This document shows positions 1 through 35,052 of a stretch of DNA of 64,000 nt, one piece after another. Every line of letters starts with the position of its first letter. The first letter of the stretch is position 1. This DNA is from Halichondria panicea. Its lineage: Eukaryota > Porifera > Demospongiae > Suberitida > Halichondriidae. Location of the stretch: assembly GCF_963675165.1 (NCBI RefSeq), contig NC_087384.1:2750501-2814500 (forward strand). The letters are read 5' to 3'. Position numbers and translations under genes: made by a program. The notes under the pieces were generated by a model. The model worked only from the letters and a program-made list of their open reading frames with translations, searched no databases and was not told where the DNA came from.

Positions 1-299
1 CAGTAGAACCTCGATTATCCGGCCCTCCATTATCCGGAACCTCGATTATCCGGCTTGACAGTTTTTTAAAAATCAGATCAGAAAATGGGCGTGTCCCTAA
101 AATGCGCATGCGCGGTACAGCTGTTACCATGGAGACATACCTGCTTATCTTATACGCATGCGCAGACAACCATGTGGCACTGCTGTTTATCAATAAAGTG
201 GGTGGATCAAGGCGTGGTTTATCTATTCAATTATCCGGCATATTCACTTATCCGGCCTGCTTCTGGAACCAAGGTGTCCGGATAATCGAGGTTCTACTG
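1..299. mobile_element. pogo/Tigger-like MITE
   Basis: This short non-coding element begins CAGTAGAACCTCGATTATCC and ends with the inverse, CGAGGTTCTACTG, followed by TA. These ends and a TA target match the general pattern of pogo/Tigger (Tc1/mariner) elements. The left target site lies outside the window. An inner copy of the terminal motif sits near 41-56. A shorter relative lies at 47677-47872. Confidence 0.75.
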
Positions 300-423
300 T
301 AGTAGGTAGTAAAATCGATTTAGATCCACACAATGTATTTGCAACTCCGTGTTTGTTTGTGTACTGTGTGTTTGCAACTGTGCAGATTGATTAATAGCTT
401 ACCCCCCCCCCCCCCCCTCTCAG

Positions 424-23979
<23,556 letters not shown>

Positions 23980-24737
23980 TAGAACATTGTGTTCTTGTGT
24001 TTGGTTTCCAGTTAGTGTGTGTGTGTCTGTTTGTGTTACGATAAATTAAGTGTGCGCATGTTTGAAATATAATGTCACCAAATGAAACAAATGAGGCGCC
24101 GTGGATGTTTTACGAGTTCCTGTTAGAAAATTTTCTCGATCTGTGTGTGTTTTTGCGCATGGATTTCTTCCAGTCTCTAAAATCTTAACTCCTAATCATG
24201 TATTTCAGCCATGTCACTCTTCGCTGTACAACAGTTGTATAATGATTGTTCCCCTCACAATAATGGTTGCTCTTATGTGATCCAAAATGTGCAGCTCAGC
24301 CGCCACATTGTAAATCTGCAGGCAAGACGTTGACTGGAAACAACGTACCAATAAAAGTTTAATACCAAAATAGATACCATAGGATACTGGTCCAATCAGA
24401 CTTCCATGACTCCCGGTGTCACAGGACACGGCCTCCCCCAGGACAGGAGCTCCGGGGGGGGGGTTCCGTCCTTAGGATAAATCCTCCCCCCGGAGTTTCT
24501 GTCCTAGGACAAAAGCTCCTACCCCAGGACCAGAGCTCCCCCATTCTGCGGTGCAGGTGAAAGTCAGTCCACAGGTAATCTGAGAGGACTAGTCTAGGCT
24601 ACGAAGTAAACAGCCATAAACAAAGCCTAACTAGATGCAATAGATGCTGTATCTATGATGTTATAGATCTCAATACTCAATATATACAACAATGCAAGAG
24701 AAAGAAGTAACAATAAATATAACCAAAAGTGCACAAA

Positions 24738-27647
24738 TCATAAAGTGATGCAACCAGAACAAAACCAATTACCTACTGGTTCTTTGCGAATTTTGGCACA
24801 GCGATAGTGATACCACTCACTACATTTGTCACACATGACCATATCCTCAAAAGAGTCCGGTCTCTTGCACATGCAGTATATTGTAATGGCAATGGTTTGT
24901 GGTGTTGGTCTTTTGGGCATCGCTTTCTTTGTGCGAGGGAACCGTGAGAGTTTGCCCTTCTCAAAGCACTTAATGAGATGTGCTCTCATTTTGGCCTCAT
25001 CAAACACTAGAGAATCCACATTATCGTTCATAGCAGCGTGATATGCAGCAGCAATGCTAAATAGTCCGCAGTTGTTAGCACCCTCTTGCTGCTGGAGAGC
25101 CACCACAGAAATCAACAGCCCATTGCATTGAATTAATGGGCTATACACTTGTGCTATCTGGAGCTCAGTACTTGGGGAAAGCGTTCCATTGAAGCAGCTG
25201 TCGTACAAATACAGTTCACCCTTAAACAGAGAAGTGGCAATCCAGTGCTGTCGTTCTTCAACAAAGAAGATTTGCACAGCTGCACGTGTACAAGTAAAAT
25301 TATCATAATTACATAAACGTTGTCTTACCTGGGCCTTGATTATTGGAAACTGGTGGAAATGCCTTTAATTGGGCCAAGAGAGTATTATAGCAGCCTTCAA
25401 ACTTAAGGAATTGCATCGATAATAACTGGTGGGCTGCACGCATATGCTTGTCGGAGAGCATACCACCTATTGCACTCAACACTTGTTTGTCAAAGAGCTA
25501 GATTTAGATCTAGGGTCTTCAGCCACATCGTTCCCTATAATCATATACACAGAAGTCTAAGAATTGTACAAGATATATACACAGCTTATACAGAATATTC
25601 TACCAAGAAAATAGACATGTTATGATAATTATATATTATTACCTGACTCTTTTGTTTCTTCCTAGGAGGTGACTTGCAAGGATCTTTTGTGTCAAGAGGA
25701 CGCTTATCACGCTTATCTTGCTTTTGAGAGGGTAGGTCAGGCTTTTGAGAGGGTAGGTCAGGTTTTTGAGAGGGTACACCAGGCTTTTGAGAGGGTACAT
25801 CAGGCTTTTGAGAGGGTAGGTCAGGCTTTTGAAAGGGTATACATCAGGCTTTTGAGAGGGTATATCAGGCTTTTGAGAGGGTACATCAGGCTTTTGAGAG
25901 GGTAGGTCAGGCTTTTGAGAGGGTAGGTCAGGATTTTGAGAGGGTACGTCAGGCATTCGTTTATTCTTAGGAGGTGATTTGACTGGAGAAGAGTGGTTGT
26001 CTTCAGAGCCAGGAAGAGTGTTTTCTTCATCGTTGGTTTCTGTAAAATGTTTTAAGCATAATTATATAGCAAGGAACACGACAGAAGGAGGTTATTGCTA
26101 GCCACACTTTACCTGGAGAGTAGTATTCCTTTAGCAGTACCCCATTGTAACACTTTTTCAATACTTTGCCGCTCCCAGACTGCAACTCGTATCTACCCTT
26201 GTCAAGGATCTTATGGACAATATATGGACCTTTCCAGGTGCAGTCCATTTTCCCTCCCATTCGATGAGAATTGGCCATATTCTTTAGCATGACACTGCTG
26301 CCAACTGGATAACTCTACGACAAAAATGGAAAAAAATAAGCTAAAGTTTGCTATATAAAATAATACCTTCAAAGAGTTATGCTTGTTGTCATACTGCTGC
26401 TTCTGTTTTTGCTGTGCAGCAGCAATGTTCTCCTTGGCATTGAGGTGACAGCAGTCACGAATTTCCATCAACCTTCGGAGAATTCCATCCATGTCTTCTC
26501 CGTCTTCTTCATTTTCAGTCTCCTCTCCACTCAATTGGTCAGCATCTCCTCTATCTTCTATAGCGTCGGCACCATCTCGTTGATCCATATCAAAAGTAAC
26601 AGCTTTCCGCGGGTGGCGATTGAACATTAGGAAAAAGGGTGTGTACTTTGATGACGCCTATACAATCAAAAAATAACATATGCATGCATGATAATTATAA
26701 TAATTAAAATTTTACCTGTTTTGATATGCGATAGGCATAAAGAGCAGCAGAGAGATGCTGATCCCAGTCATCAGTACTAGAATCGATTACCTTCTTGAGA
26801 GTGTTCACTAGAGTCTGGTTGAAGCGTTCATCAAGGCCATTAATTTGTTTGTGGGTGGTAAGCACTTGATACGCAGTGCTGTATGTCAGTCAACTGAAAA
26901 AGTCGGGTGTTGATTTTGTTGACAAACTCTCTTCCTTGGTCTGATTGAATCACTTTTGGCCACCCATGCCTGCAAAATGTGTCAAACAGAAATTTTGCTA
27001 CACCTTCTGCTGATTTTGATGGGAGTGGGGCAGCCTCAGGCCACTTAGAGAAATAGTCTGAAAGGGTGATAATGTACTTGTTTCCAGAGCTTGTTTCAGG
27101 TAGAGGTCCTACCAAGTCAATACCAACTCTGTACCAGACCTTTGTCACAGGGATGGGGTGTAGTTCTGCTCTGGGCTTCTGCAGTTGGTGATTCGTTCGT
27201 TGGCATTTGTCGCAGTGCTTGCAGGGCTGTATGACGTCAGCATGTAGGCCTTTCCAGTAGAAATCCTGAGCAACCTACATGCATGAAACAGATATAATTA
27301 TACTTTATAAGATATGATGATAAATATACCTTTCCATAGGTCTTGTCTCTCCCAAAATGCATCCCATCCAGTCCATCGTGGCACATGTTTAGTATCCTGC
27401 TTTTCTCCTCTTGCTTCACCACAACTCTTCTCATTCTATGCATGCCAGTGCTGTCCTTCTCAGGCAGGTATAAGCATTGTTGCTGCAGAGCATATCTTTG
27501 AGCTTTGTCTCTTATACTTCTCTTGTCATTAGTGGAAAGCCCGTCTCTGTATTTCTTCTGGCCAGCATTGCTGGCAGCAGTCTTGTACAGCAGTATGTCC
27601 TCATACTCTTGTTGAGTAGCCATTCTGATTGCTAACAGTCTATACAT
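24738..27647 (-). pseudogene. Ginger1-like integrase / Ulp1 protease / PHD gene, frameshifted
   Basis: Exons seen on the minus strand: about 27647-27330 (H2C2 zinc finger begins), 27274-26716 (integrase core), 26657-26367, 26314-26113 (GPY/F: WKGPYIVHKILDKGRYEL), 26039-25643 (tandem-repeat hinge), 25497-25329, and 25279 to the TAA at 24738. The integrase D,D,E residues sit in GIDLVGPLPE, SDQGREF and DERFNQ. The Ulp1-type protease shows HW, a following D, and QEGANNCG with the catalytic Cys. The PHD finger at the end is C4HC3 (CMC, CDKC, HYRC, CSGC). Two lesions were seen: four extra bases (TAAT) near 26839, just before the catalytic Glu, and two extra bases near 25840 in the repeat hinge. A start exon was not identified with confidence. 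Confidence 0.8.
25700..25960. repeat. 21-bp tandem repeat in the Ginger gene hinge
   Basis: About twelve units of GCTTTTGAGAGGGTA plus a variable GGTCAG or CATCAG. On the coding (minus) strand each unit is seven codons, PSQKPD plus L, V or I. One unit near 25838-25860 has two extra bases and shifts the frame. It lies between GPY/F and the protease domain. Confidence 0.9.
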
Positions 27648-28115
27648 TTCGCATGCACGCGCACGCTTATTATACTAAAGCCTTGACAGGTTTTGACAGG
27701 GTACATGTACCCGGATGATATATCCTGGGGGCGGGGATTCTGTCCTAGGACGAAACCACCGGGGGGAGGCATTGTCCTAAGACCGCAGGCTCCGGGGGAG
27801 AAACTGTCGCCCGGAGGTTCTATCCTATGACACCGGGTCATTACACTCAAAATATAAACCAGATCCAGTACTTTCATATTCTATAATGTATTGAAGAGGA
27901 TCTATAGAGCATAGATACAGTATCTATGTATCTACATGTGCTCGCGCACTAGCTTCTGAACCATTGCGCATGCATGTCAAGTAGAGCTCAATGATGCGAG
28001 TCTTGAGAATGTTTCCTTTTCAGTTTTGTATATACTGTCTACGTACTAGCTGCCACTGTTATATTAGTCTACAATTGCTTTGCTATTAATAAACTGCACA
28101 GACTGTGTTAAATTA

Positions 28116-31100
28116 ATGGCTGACGACTGCACTACCTATTGCAAAGACCCAGTGGAGAGTTTGACAAATGCAGCTCCCCCAACCTACTCCCAAGTGGTGA
28201 GGAATACTCCATACCAACCAACCAACACTGTAATATTAGCAGAGGTTCAAAAATCACCAAATATTATTATGGCCTCTCGTGCATCAGCCTCGACTGTCGT
28301 CACTGCTAATAGTGGAGCTCTTCTTGCAAATGATTTGTCACTCTCAGAGCAAGTACATAGCAGAATAAAAGTTATCACGATAATTGTAATAATGTCGGCA
28401 GTCATCTTTTCTCCCCTCGGGACTCCTCTGCTGGTGCTTGTCTTTTTACCAAGTATATATTGCATCTGTAAGGTAAGATGTTAATTATTGCATGAGATGT
28501 TGCGTTAAAATAATTATACACTATACCATATAGCGGGTAATTTTCGGGGGACAAAATATTCGTGGTTCAGCAATATTGAGACATTTCGTGGGTAATATTT
28601 TCGTGGTAGCTGCTTGCACTGCAGGTAAAGGTATAGGCAAGGTCGCTTCATTCGTGGGTAAAATATTCGTGGTCAAACCTCCAACCACGAAAACCATGCA
28701 CGAATATTTTGCCCCACGAAAATTACACGCTATACGGTATATAGTAACCATACTGTGGCATTGAACATCATTACTGCATGTATATAAGGCACAACATAAA
28801 AATATTTTCGCTGGTATATGGCTGTATATATATTCAGAGGTGGAAAATTTGTTTAGAGGGAAGATTCAGTGCTATATAATTAATAGTATGGCTAAGAGTG
28901 CAATATGGGATTAATAGCACGTACGAGTAACAAGCAATGGCAAGGACACTAATTGCACAAGGTGCAGAACCTTGCCAGTGCTTGTTATGAGTGCCTTATT
29001 GCACGAGTAGCCATACTATTGATTGTTAATCGTTTGTTATGCAGTTTTAAGGACATTTTTAGCTGCAGTTTCAGTAAAAAAATTAGCCGCGGCCGTTATT
29101 CGAACGTGCGGTCGTCAAGGCAGTAATTGCACGTCGTCATTAACGACGTGCAATTACTGATACGCGATTAACCGAATAGCCGCGGTTGACGCTTTGAAGC
29201 GTCAATACGTGAATAGCTGGTAGCCGCGGTTGACGCTTTGAAGCGTCAACCGCACATTACTCTAATCTTAATTAATTTGTGGTGAGCTACAACCTTCCTG
29301 AGCTCCACAGCTTTGCAAGGCTTCTCTCGAAGGTCAACAGAAGCCGTACTGAGTCCGATCACCATAGGTTAGCAATCAAAAATTTGCTGAAATTTTCATG
29401 TGAAATTTGTATTTCAATATCAATCTCAAAAGTGAACATACATTATAATAAATACAATTACAATTAATTCTATGGTACAACAATGACTAAGAGGCCTCTG
29501 TACACAGGGGATGAGGTACTCCTAGGTATCCTGGATAGTAGTCACAGTGAGTAGACCTTCTCAGACCCATACGATGGTGGTGGTTCCATGGCAGATAGCA
29601 GTGACGATAGTTTCACAGACCTGCATGAGGAAGAAGGAGTATTACCAACCAAGCAGACCACCTCTAGAATCAATTGTTCTTACACACAGTAGAACATAAC
29701 CTCCTCAGAGACAAACACCAGCCAACAAGCCAGCCATAAAGAAATTGAATTTTAAATGTACCTTTGTTTGGGGTGGTGCCTAAAAGATCAAAAGATTATC
29801 ATGCAATCAATACACACACTAAATTGAATAATAACATTCAGCCACATAATTATAATTGAATTGCTATAACAGACAGCACACTAAAAATTAGGAATGTACA
29901 GGCACTAACTCACAAGCCAACAAACCTAAAAAAGTCTATTGAGAATGGCCATACACAAAGTACAGTACATCTCATACAAGGGTGCCAAATAATTATGAAT
30001 CATGCAACCTTAGACATAATTATGTATAGGCTCCCACAAGCAAACTTACATGCAATGGAACTCATAGGCACATATAAAGCAATTGTGATCCTACAACAAA
30101 CTGGGAGTTCATAAAAAGATTCAACTTTGGGCACAGAAGAATTACAATGCATATCACAGGCAAACACACAAGCCAACTAATCACACAAGCCAACTAATGA
30201 CAAATTATGACCTAATCCTAGCTGGGGAGCATAACACAACCAATAAGCCTATTATGTTGGGAAGAAAATGTCCTTACACAAGTAAACAGTACACTCATAA
30301 GCCCAACAGCCTTTGCTTTCCCCTGAAAAGGTCAGAACATTATTATGCAATCAACCTCTATACAAGTCATGTACAGTGAGCCTGATAGTAGTGAGCCTAA
30401 TTGATTAGTAGCCTAATTGAATTGTAACCTTGGAAGCAAGCAGAACTTCACACAAGCCTAGGCATAAGAATTAACTTTTGGCAGCACTGATAATGTAAAT
30501 TGTTAGCAACATAAAGTATCATGCCACAGGCACACACGCACGCACGGGCGGGCGGGCACGCGCACACACACACACACACACATGCACGCACACACGCACA
30601 CACACGCGGGCACCAATAGTGAATACACATGCAGCTATTAACAGAATACATTGTGGATGAGACCAACAGATAGCTAAGCATAACACCTTTACATTGCAAC
30701 ACTGCTGAGCGTACATATATAGGCTTCTGTATTTTAAACTCGGGCTTCAACATACTGCTGGAGCAAGTATACTTTACAAGCTACGTAGGTAAGCGTATAG
30801 TATTATCAGCTAAAAACATACGCACACAAAGCTTACCTCTAAAGTAATCTCTCGCTCTGTCCTTGGCTGGTTGACTCTTCGACTGTTCAGATAGAACTAC
30901 AAGGTAGCTTGAAGAGAACTGTTACTGTTACTAAGGGGTGCATCTTTCTTTGCCACACTGAAACAAATAAATTGAATATCAAACACTGTACACTACACTC
31001 TAAAAACAGGCTCTAAACTAACTCAGCTTCTACACCAGTATACTTTACACACTCATAAGCTATCTAGGCAAGTGCATAAGCATATTAAATCAGCTCAGAG

Positions 31101-32607
31101 GCTTCTGAAGGCTTATACTAGCTACATAATGCTTGCTATATACACACACAAAGCTTACCTCTGAAGTGACCCCTTGCTCTGGCCCTTGGCTGGTTGACTG
31201 TTTCGTTGGAAACCAGGAGATCCTGACACAGTAACTACTGTAGACTACTTTAGTAAGAAGTTGAATAAAGAAAACTGTCACTGTTTCCAAGTTATGCATC
31301 TTTCTTTGCTAGAGGCGAATGCTGAAAAAGAGAAAATAATTTGAATATCAAACGTTGTCGACTACACTCTAAAAACAGGCTCTAAACTCACAAAGCTACT
31401 CTTCCAGTATATTTCACACACTCAGAGGCTATCTAGGTAGGTGGACAAGCATATTAAATCAGCTCAAAAGGCTTCTAAAGGCTAAACTAGGAAAATGATG
31501 ATCGCTATACACACACAGAGCTTACTTGTGAAATGATCCTTCGCTGGGGCCTTGGCTGGTATACTCCTCCGTTCAAAACTTAGAGATCCTGGCAGAGTAG
31601 CTATTCTAGACTAGTTTGCAACAAAGTTGCCTGCAGAAAACTACTACTGCTTCTTAGCTACGCATCTTTCTTTGCTAAGAGCTGATAATGAAAGTAATTT
31701 AAAATTAATTAGATTTTGGTTCCGCGGTGGGCGGTACTACGTATGAAATCATAACCGCGGCTATTCGGTTAATCACTGTACAAATCACAGTGAATAATAG
31801 GACAACATGCGATTATCATAATAAAAATAATATATAGTGTCGATCTGTAAGATAGCTCGAAGCCAATTAATGACATAATGATTATAAGTTCATCAGCTAT
31901 AATTTATAGGATCCAGATTTAGAACTATACATGTATATATATATACTCTACTCTAGATATTATTTAGACTATATATATATACAGCGTTACATATATGCAT
32001 GAGAATTAAGGAAATCCCCAAAAATTACCCTTCAATCCCTACTGAACTGTTTATTATCTCAGCGCATACTTTAGCTCTCTGGATTGTCGCTGTTTATTAT
32101 CACAGCAGCTGCTATTTACTATCACAGCATAGTTTTACTTTTAGTTCTCGATCGACATTGTTTTAACAGCTTGTAATCATTTGCACATTCATGATCAAGC
32201 AACAACATAAATAGCAGTTATAACACATTGTCAAGCACAAGGAATGTACATGGCTTATACTCTGAAGCCCGCGGGGGCCTGTAGGCCTTTGTCTTGAGGT
32301 AATGCCCTATTAATTGGCACCATTACAAGACAGTGCTTGTTGAAATTTTAAATGAGAAGTTTGGAGGTCTCTATAGCTAAGCTAACACTTTATGTCATAG
32401 ATATAATGTTTGCCTTAGGCCTAAGAGTTAGTATCAATTTTATCACTGCAGGCAAAAATTGATCTCAAGCAGGGAAGATTAACAAAAGCAAAGGAACACT
32501 CTGCTACCGCCAGCCTTTTCGTCGTGATAGGATTTATAATCAGTTCTGTTTGCGTGACTGTTTTATTTCTTGTCATCTCACTAATTACTGTTATTGTTTT
32601 AATTTAA
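28116..32607 (+). CDS. CD225/dispanin (IFITM-like) membrane protein
   Basis: Two exons, 28116-28472 and 32452-32607, join in frame to encode 170 residues ending in TAA. The N-terminal part is polar and has a PPTY motif (21-24), comparable to the PPxY of vertebrate IFITM3 and a possible WW-domain or endocytic signal. A first hydrophobic segment (about 85-117) contains SPLGTPLLVLVFLP. A loop follows, KAKIDLKQGRLTKAKEHSATA, with the dispanin-type G-x4-A-x2-S-x-A pattern. A second hydrophobic segment (about 140-170) reaches the C-terminus. Family members are small two-pass proteins of the cell surface and endosomes; some IFITMs restrict virus entry. Whether this one does is unknown. The 4 kb intron is filled with repeats. 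The gene lies between the two GBP-FN3 genes. Confidence 0.75.
28529..28734. mobile_element. MITE, tatagcgggtaattttcg family, complete copy
   Basis: Ends TATAGCGGGTAATTTTCG and the inverse CGAAAATTACACGCTATA. Internal repeats of ATTCGTGG occur. It lies at the start of the dispanin intron. Confidence 0.75.
29160..29250. repeat. short direct repeat with inverted core
   Basis: TAGCCGCGGTTGACGCTTTG and AAGCGTCAA occur twice, about 45 bases apart (29178 and 29222). TTGACGCTT / AAGCGTCAA is itself an inverted pair. Part of the surrounding DNA element. Confidence 0.6.
30525..30611. repeat. CA-rich microsatellite
   Basis: An interrupted CACA/CGCA/GGGC tract. Open frames through it are products of the repeat. 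Confidence 0.85.
30745..31720. repeat. tandem array of three divergent units, about 300-370 bp each
   Basis: Units start near 30745, 31020 and 31389. Each contains CAAAGCTTACCTCT (or a variant), CTTGGCTGGTTGACT, GCATCTTTCTTTGC and CTAAAAACAGGCTCTAAACT in order. The middle unit is 369 bp. Each holds a possible splice-like GCTTACCT, but no coding sequence is evident. Confidence 0.65.
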
Positions 32608-32609
32608 CT

Positions 32610-33250
32610 GCATGGTATTATTAATACATGTGTGGTATTATAATGTTGCTATTGAATACAGGTGGTGTCAACTCAACCTATAATTATTAGTCATTTTATG
32701 ATAGTCGAAAAGTTACGTAGCCAATCCAATATCATAGATACAGTCATGTTACAGTGCACTGCATGCAGTCTGCAGCAACCAGATCCTATATCTATACATA
32801 CAATGTTATAATTATGACACACAGTATAATTATATAACTTCATACAGGCAGGCCACAAGTGTAAGCCTCGATTTGAGGCCGTGTATATTCGGGTGTCGAG
32901 TGAAAACTTGTTATACGTACAGCTGGCCCAGGGCCTAGAGAAGTTGTATCAAATCCTGTGCATCAGAGTGATCAATTATTCACTGTTCCACAATAATTTG
33001 TTCACTTTGATTCGATTCATCAATATAAATTAATACATAATCACTGTATATTATCTACAACAAATACACAAGTCGCTCGCTAGCGCTCACCCAAACTTAT
33101 GCTCTGCATGCAAGAAAAAGTAAAGCCTGGGATGAAGCTCCAATTTTGTTTGCATATAAGTAAAAACCAATATTCAAACTATCAAATCACCATTAGTGCT
33201 GCGTGTCTGTCTGCATGTACTGTCTGTCTCCAGACTGAGGAGGTACAGAG
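32610..33250. other. gene-free spacer
   Basis: AT-rich sequence 3' of the dispanin gene. No conserved ORF, RNA gene or clear repeat was recognised. Confidence 0.4.
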
Positions 33251-33261
33251 TATACAGACTG

Positions 33262-33762
33262 AGTGCTTTTATGCACCTTTTGGTATCACATATATAGCCC
33301 GGTAAACCACAAATAGTAACATGCAAACCACAGGCTGCTTACAGGCAAGGAGGAATTTGTGATGTTGTCTTGTTGAGCTCCTTAAAGGATGTGTTCAATA
33401 GAAAATTCAAGATCTAAGGCTTACAGTAAGGACATGCATAAGGTGGAGGATGATACACCAGAGGTGTGACCTAGGGTTATCTTACAAAACTGTCAGTAGC
33501 TGAAAATCTCAATATGAACCCCTCTACTGTATGCAAGACTGTGAGGCTTTTTTAGGAAACTAGTACGGTTGAAAACAAAACTATTACTGACTAAAAGACT
33601 TGAAGTGCCAGAGTGAGATGAAATTGTTTTTCTTCAGTGAAGCTGTTTTAGAAACGCCTAGACTTGCAGTCTGTAGCCTGTAGCCTGTGGTTTGCATGCA
33701 TGTTACTATTTGTGGTTTACAATGTGATACCAGCTTGTTGCAAAGGTGCATAAAAGCACTGT
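33262..33762. mobile_element. DNA transposon remnant with inverted repeats
   Basis: The left arm (GTGCTTTTATGCACC, then GGTAAACCACAAATAGTAAC at 33300-33319) recurs inverted at 33690-33762 with small indels. Between them, broken frames near 33470-33560 read GLSYKTVS and NMNPSTVCKTVRLF, like a Tc1/mariner helix-turn-helix. Multiple stops show decay. Confidence 0.5.
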
Positions 33763-35052
33763 AAAAGGAGTAAGCAAAAAAATGCAGCTGCCGCTACCAT
33801 ACTGTAGACAGTGCCAAGTTCACAAATTGTTTTTTTTTGCACTCATAACCTTTTACCAACTTTTATGTGAATTGCTGCCCATGGGCACAATAATTAATTA
33901 CACCGAAGCTCGACAAGACTGACTCTTGAGGCCGGTCAGAGCAGCTCAGATGGGGGGACGTAATACGTACAGGTACACCATGCAACAGCTGACTTGCTAG
34001 AAGTAAGTAGTAGAAAGTTGTTTTTCACCAATTTTTATTCATGAGGTCACACAGGCACATTAAACGTGAACAATTAAGCAAGAATGATAACGTTGTTCTT
34101 CCTGTTAGGGCTGTGCACCCAGTTCTTTTGGCATACTGCGGGCTGTAATTGAAATGGCTACATTGAAAATCATAATTATTCCTGAAACACAATTCGCGCC
34201 TGCTCGCCCCAAACATGCTCTGCATCCGCGCTCCTAGTATATATGCATTAAATGCATGCATATAATAAGCCAAAAAGTAAAGGCGACTTGCCTTCAATGC
34301 CTAAAGCGCCGAAACAAATTAATTAAAGCAACCATTGGCGTTTTTAGGATCCGAAAAATTGTGTGCAGTCCGAGTGGATTGTAATTACGTCAACTACGGT
34401 CTCACATATACTACCACCCACGCACTTATATTGCACAAAAATTAATATCACCAGCCTCGAGTAAAAAACACATCTCTGGCCTGCTAAAAGTTTATTCCCA
34501 CGCATTTACGTAGTTTGTGGTTGGTTGTAATTGTTCCGTTGGGACAACTCTTTGATAGGTATATAGCTGTTCACGAGCTCATGGGCTCCTGCATGGTAGT
34601 CTCATGAATCAGCCGCCCTTAAGACCCAAAATAAGGGCAGCTGATTCCATGTGAGTTTAGTAAGCTATACTGTATAGTCTCTTTCCGCATGCAACAATGG
34701 CATGGCCATGCAAACCCGCCTCCAGTCCAAATCAGTACACTGTCTCTCATAAAAAGAAGCCTTAGTTAACTATAATAATTATGCCCCACACATGCAGGTG
34801 AATGCATGTGGTTGTAGAATATAATATGTACAAGGGAAAACCCATCTATATAATTATTCTGTTGTCAGTGCAGCTGACACTTAGCAATGCCTTGTGGTTG
34901 AGATCTGGTTGTATAGGGATGCTAATTACTCAACATTGAGGACGCTATAGGATAGAGACACAGAGGTATCTTTAAAAACTCTGTTTCACAGCATGACATT
35001 TTTTCAATTGGTATACATGGTATTGTATAATTATATAGCAGTCTCATCACAG

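Larger units (their letters stand above)
24417..27832. mobile_element. Ginger1-like DNA transposon, 3416 bp
   Basis: The left end starts TGTCACAGGACAC at 24417. The right end is the inverse of TGTCATAGGATAG and finishes at 27832. CCGG directly abuts both ends (24413-24416 and 27833-27836), giving a 4-bp target duplication. Subterminal repeats of AGGACA..CTCC occur at both ends. TGTNR termini, a Ty3/gypsy-type integrase without reverse transcriptase, GPY/F, Ulp1 protease and PHD finger are the described set for Ginger1 transposons. The encoded gene is on the minus strand and carries frameshifts, so this copy is probably not autonomous. Confidence 0.85.
28884..31830. mobile_element. about 2.9 kb DNA element, possibly piggyBac-like remnant
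   Basis: The left part has the hairpin AATAGTATGGCT / AGCCATACTATT (28887-29017) and CGTCGTCATTAACGACG repeats. The right end (31740-31815) has ACCGCGGCTATTCGGTTAATC. Both ends recur joined in the short copy at 1570-1850. A broken plus-strand ORF near 29483-29695 begins MTKRPLYTGDEVLLGILDSS and continues after a stop with an acidic stretch, SSDDSFTDLHEEE, loosely like a piggyBac N-terminus. No DDE core was recognised. The rest is AT-rich with the tandem array at 30745-31720. Confidence 0.4.

Noticed and set aside
25700-25960. CRISPR-like array
   Set aside because: The units are contiguous 21-bp coding repeats with no spacers, in a eukaryotic transposon gene.
24738-27647. LTR retrotransposon or host SENP-type protease gene
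   Set aside because: No reverse transcriptase, RNase H or LTRs. Inverted ends with a CCGG duplication enclose integrase and protease as one transposon gene.
30448-30753. 101-codon minus-strand ORF with VCVCVC runs
   Set aside because: It arises from the CA/CG microsatellite and has no conserved feature.
33099-33305. 68-codon plus-strand ORF
   Set aside because: It runs into the inverted arm of the transposon remnant and lacks any conserved feature.
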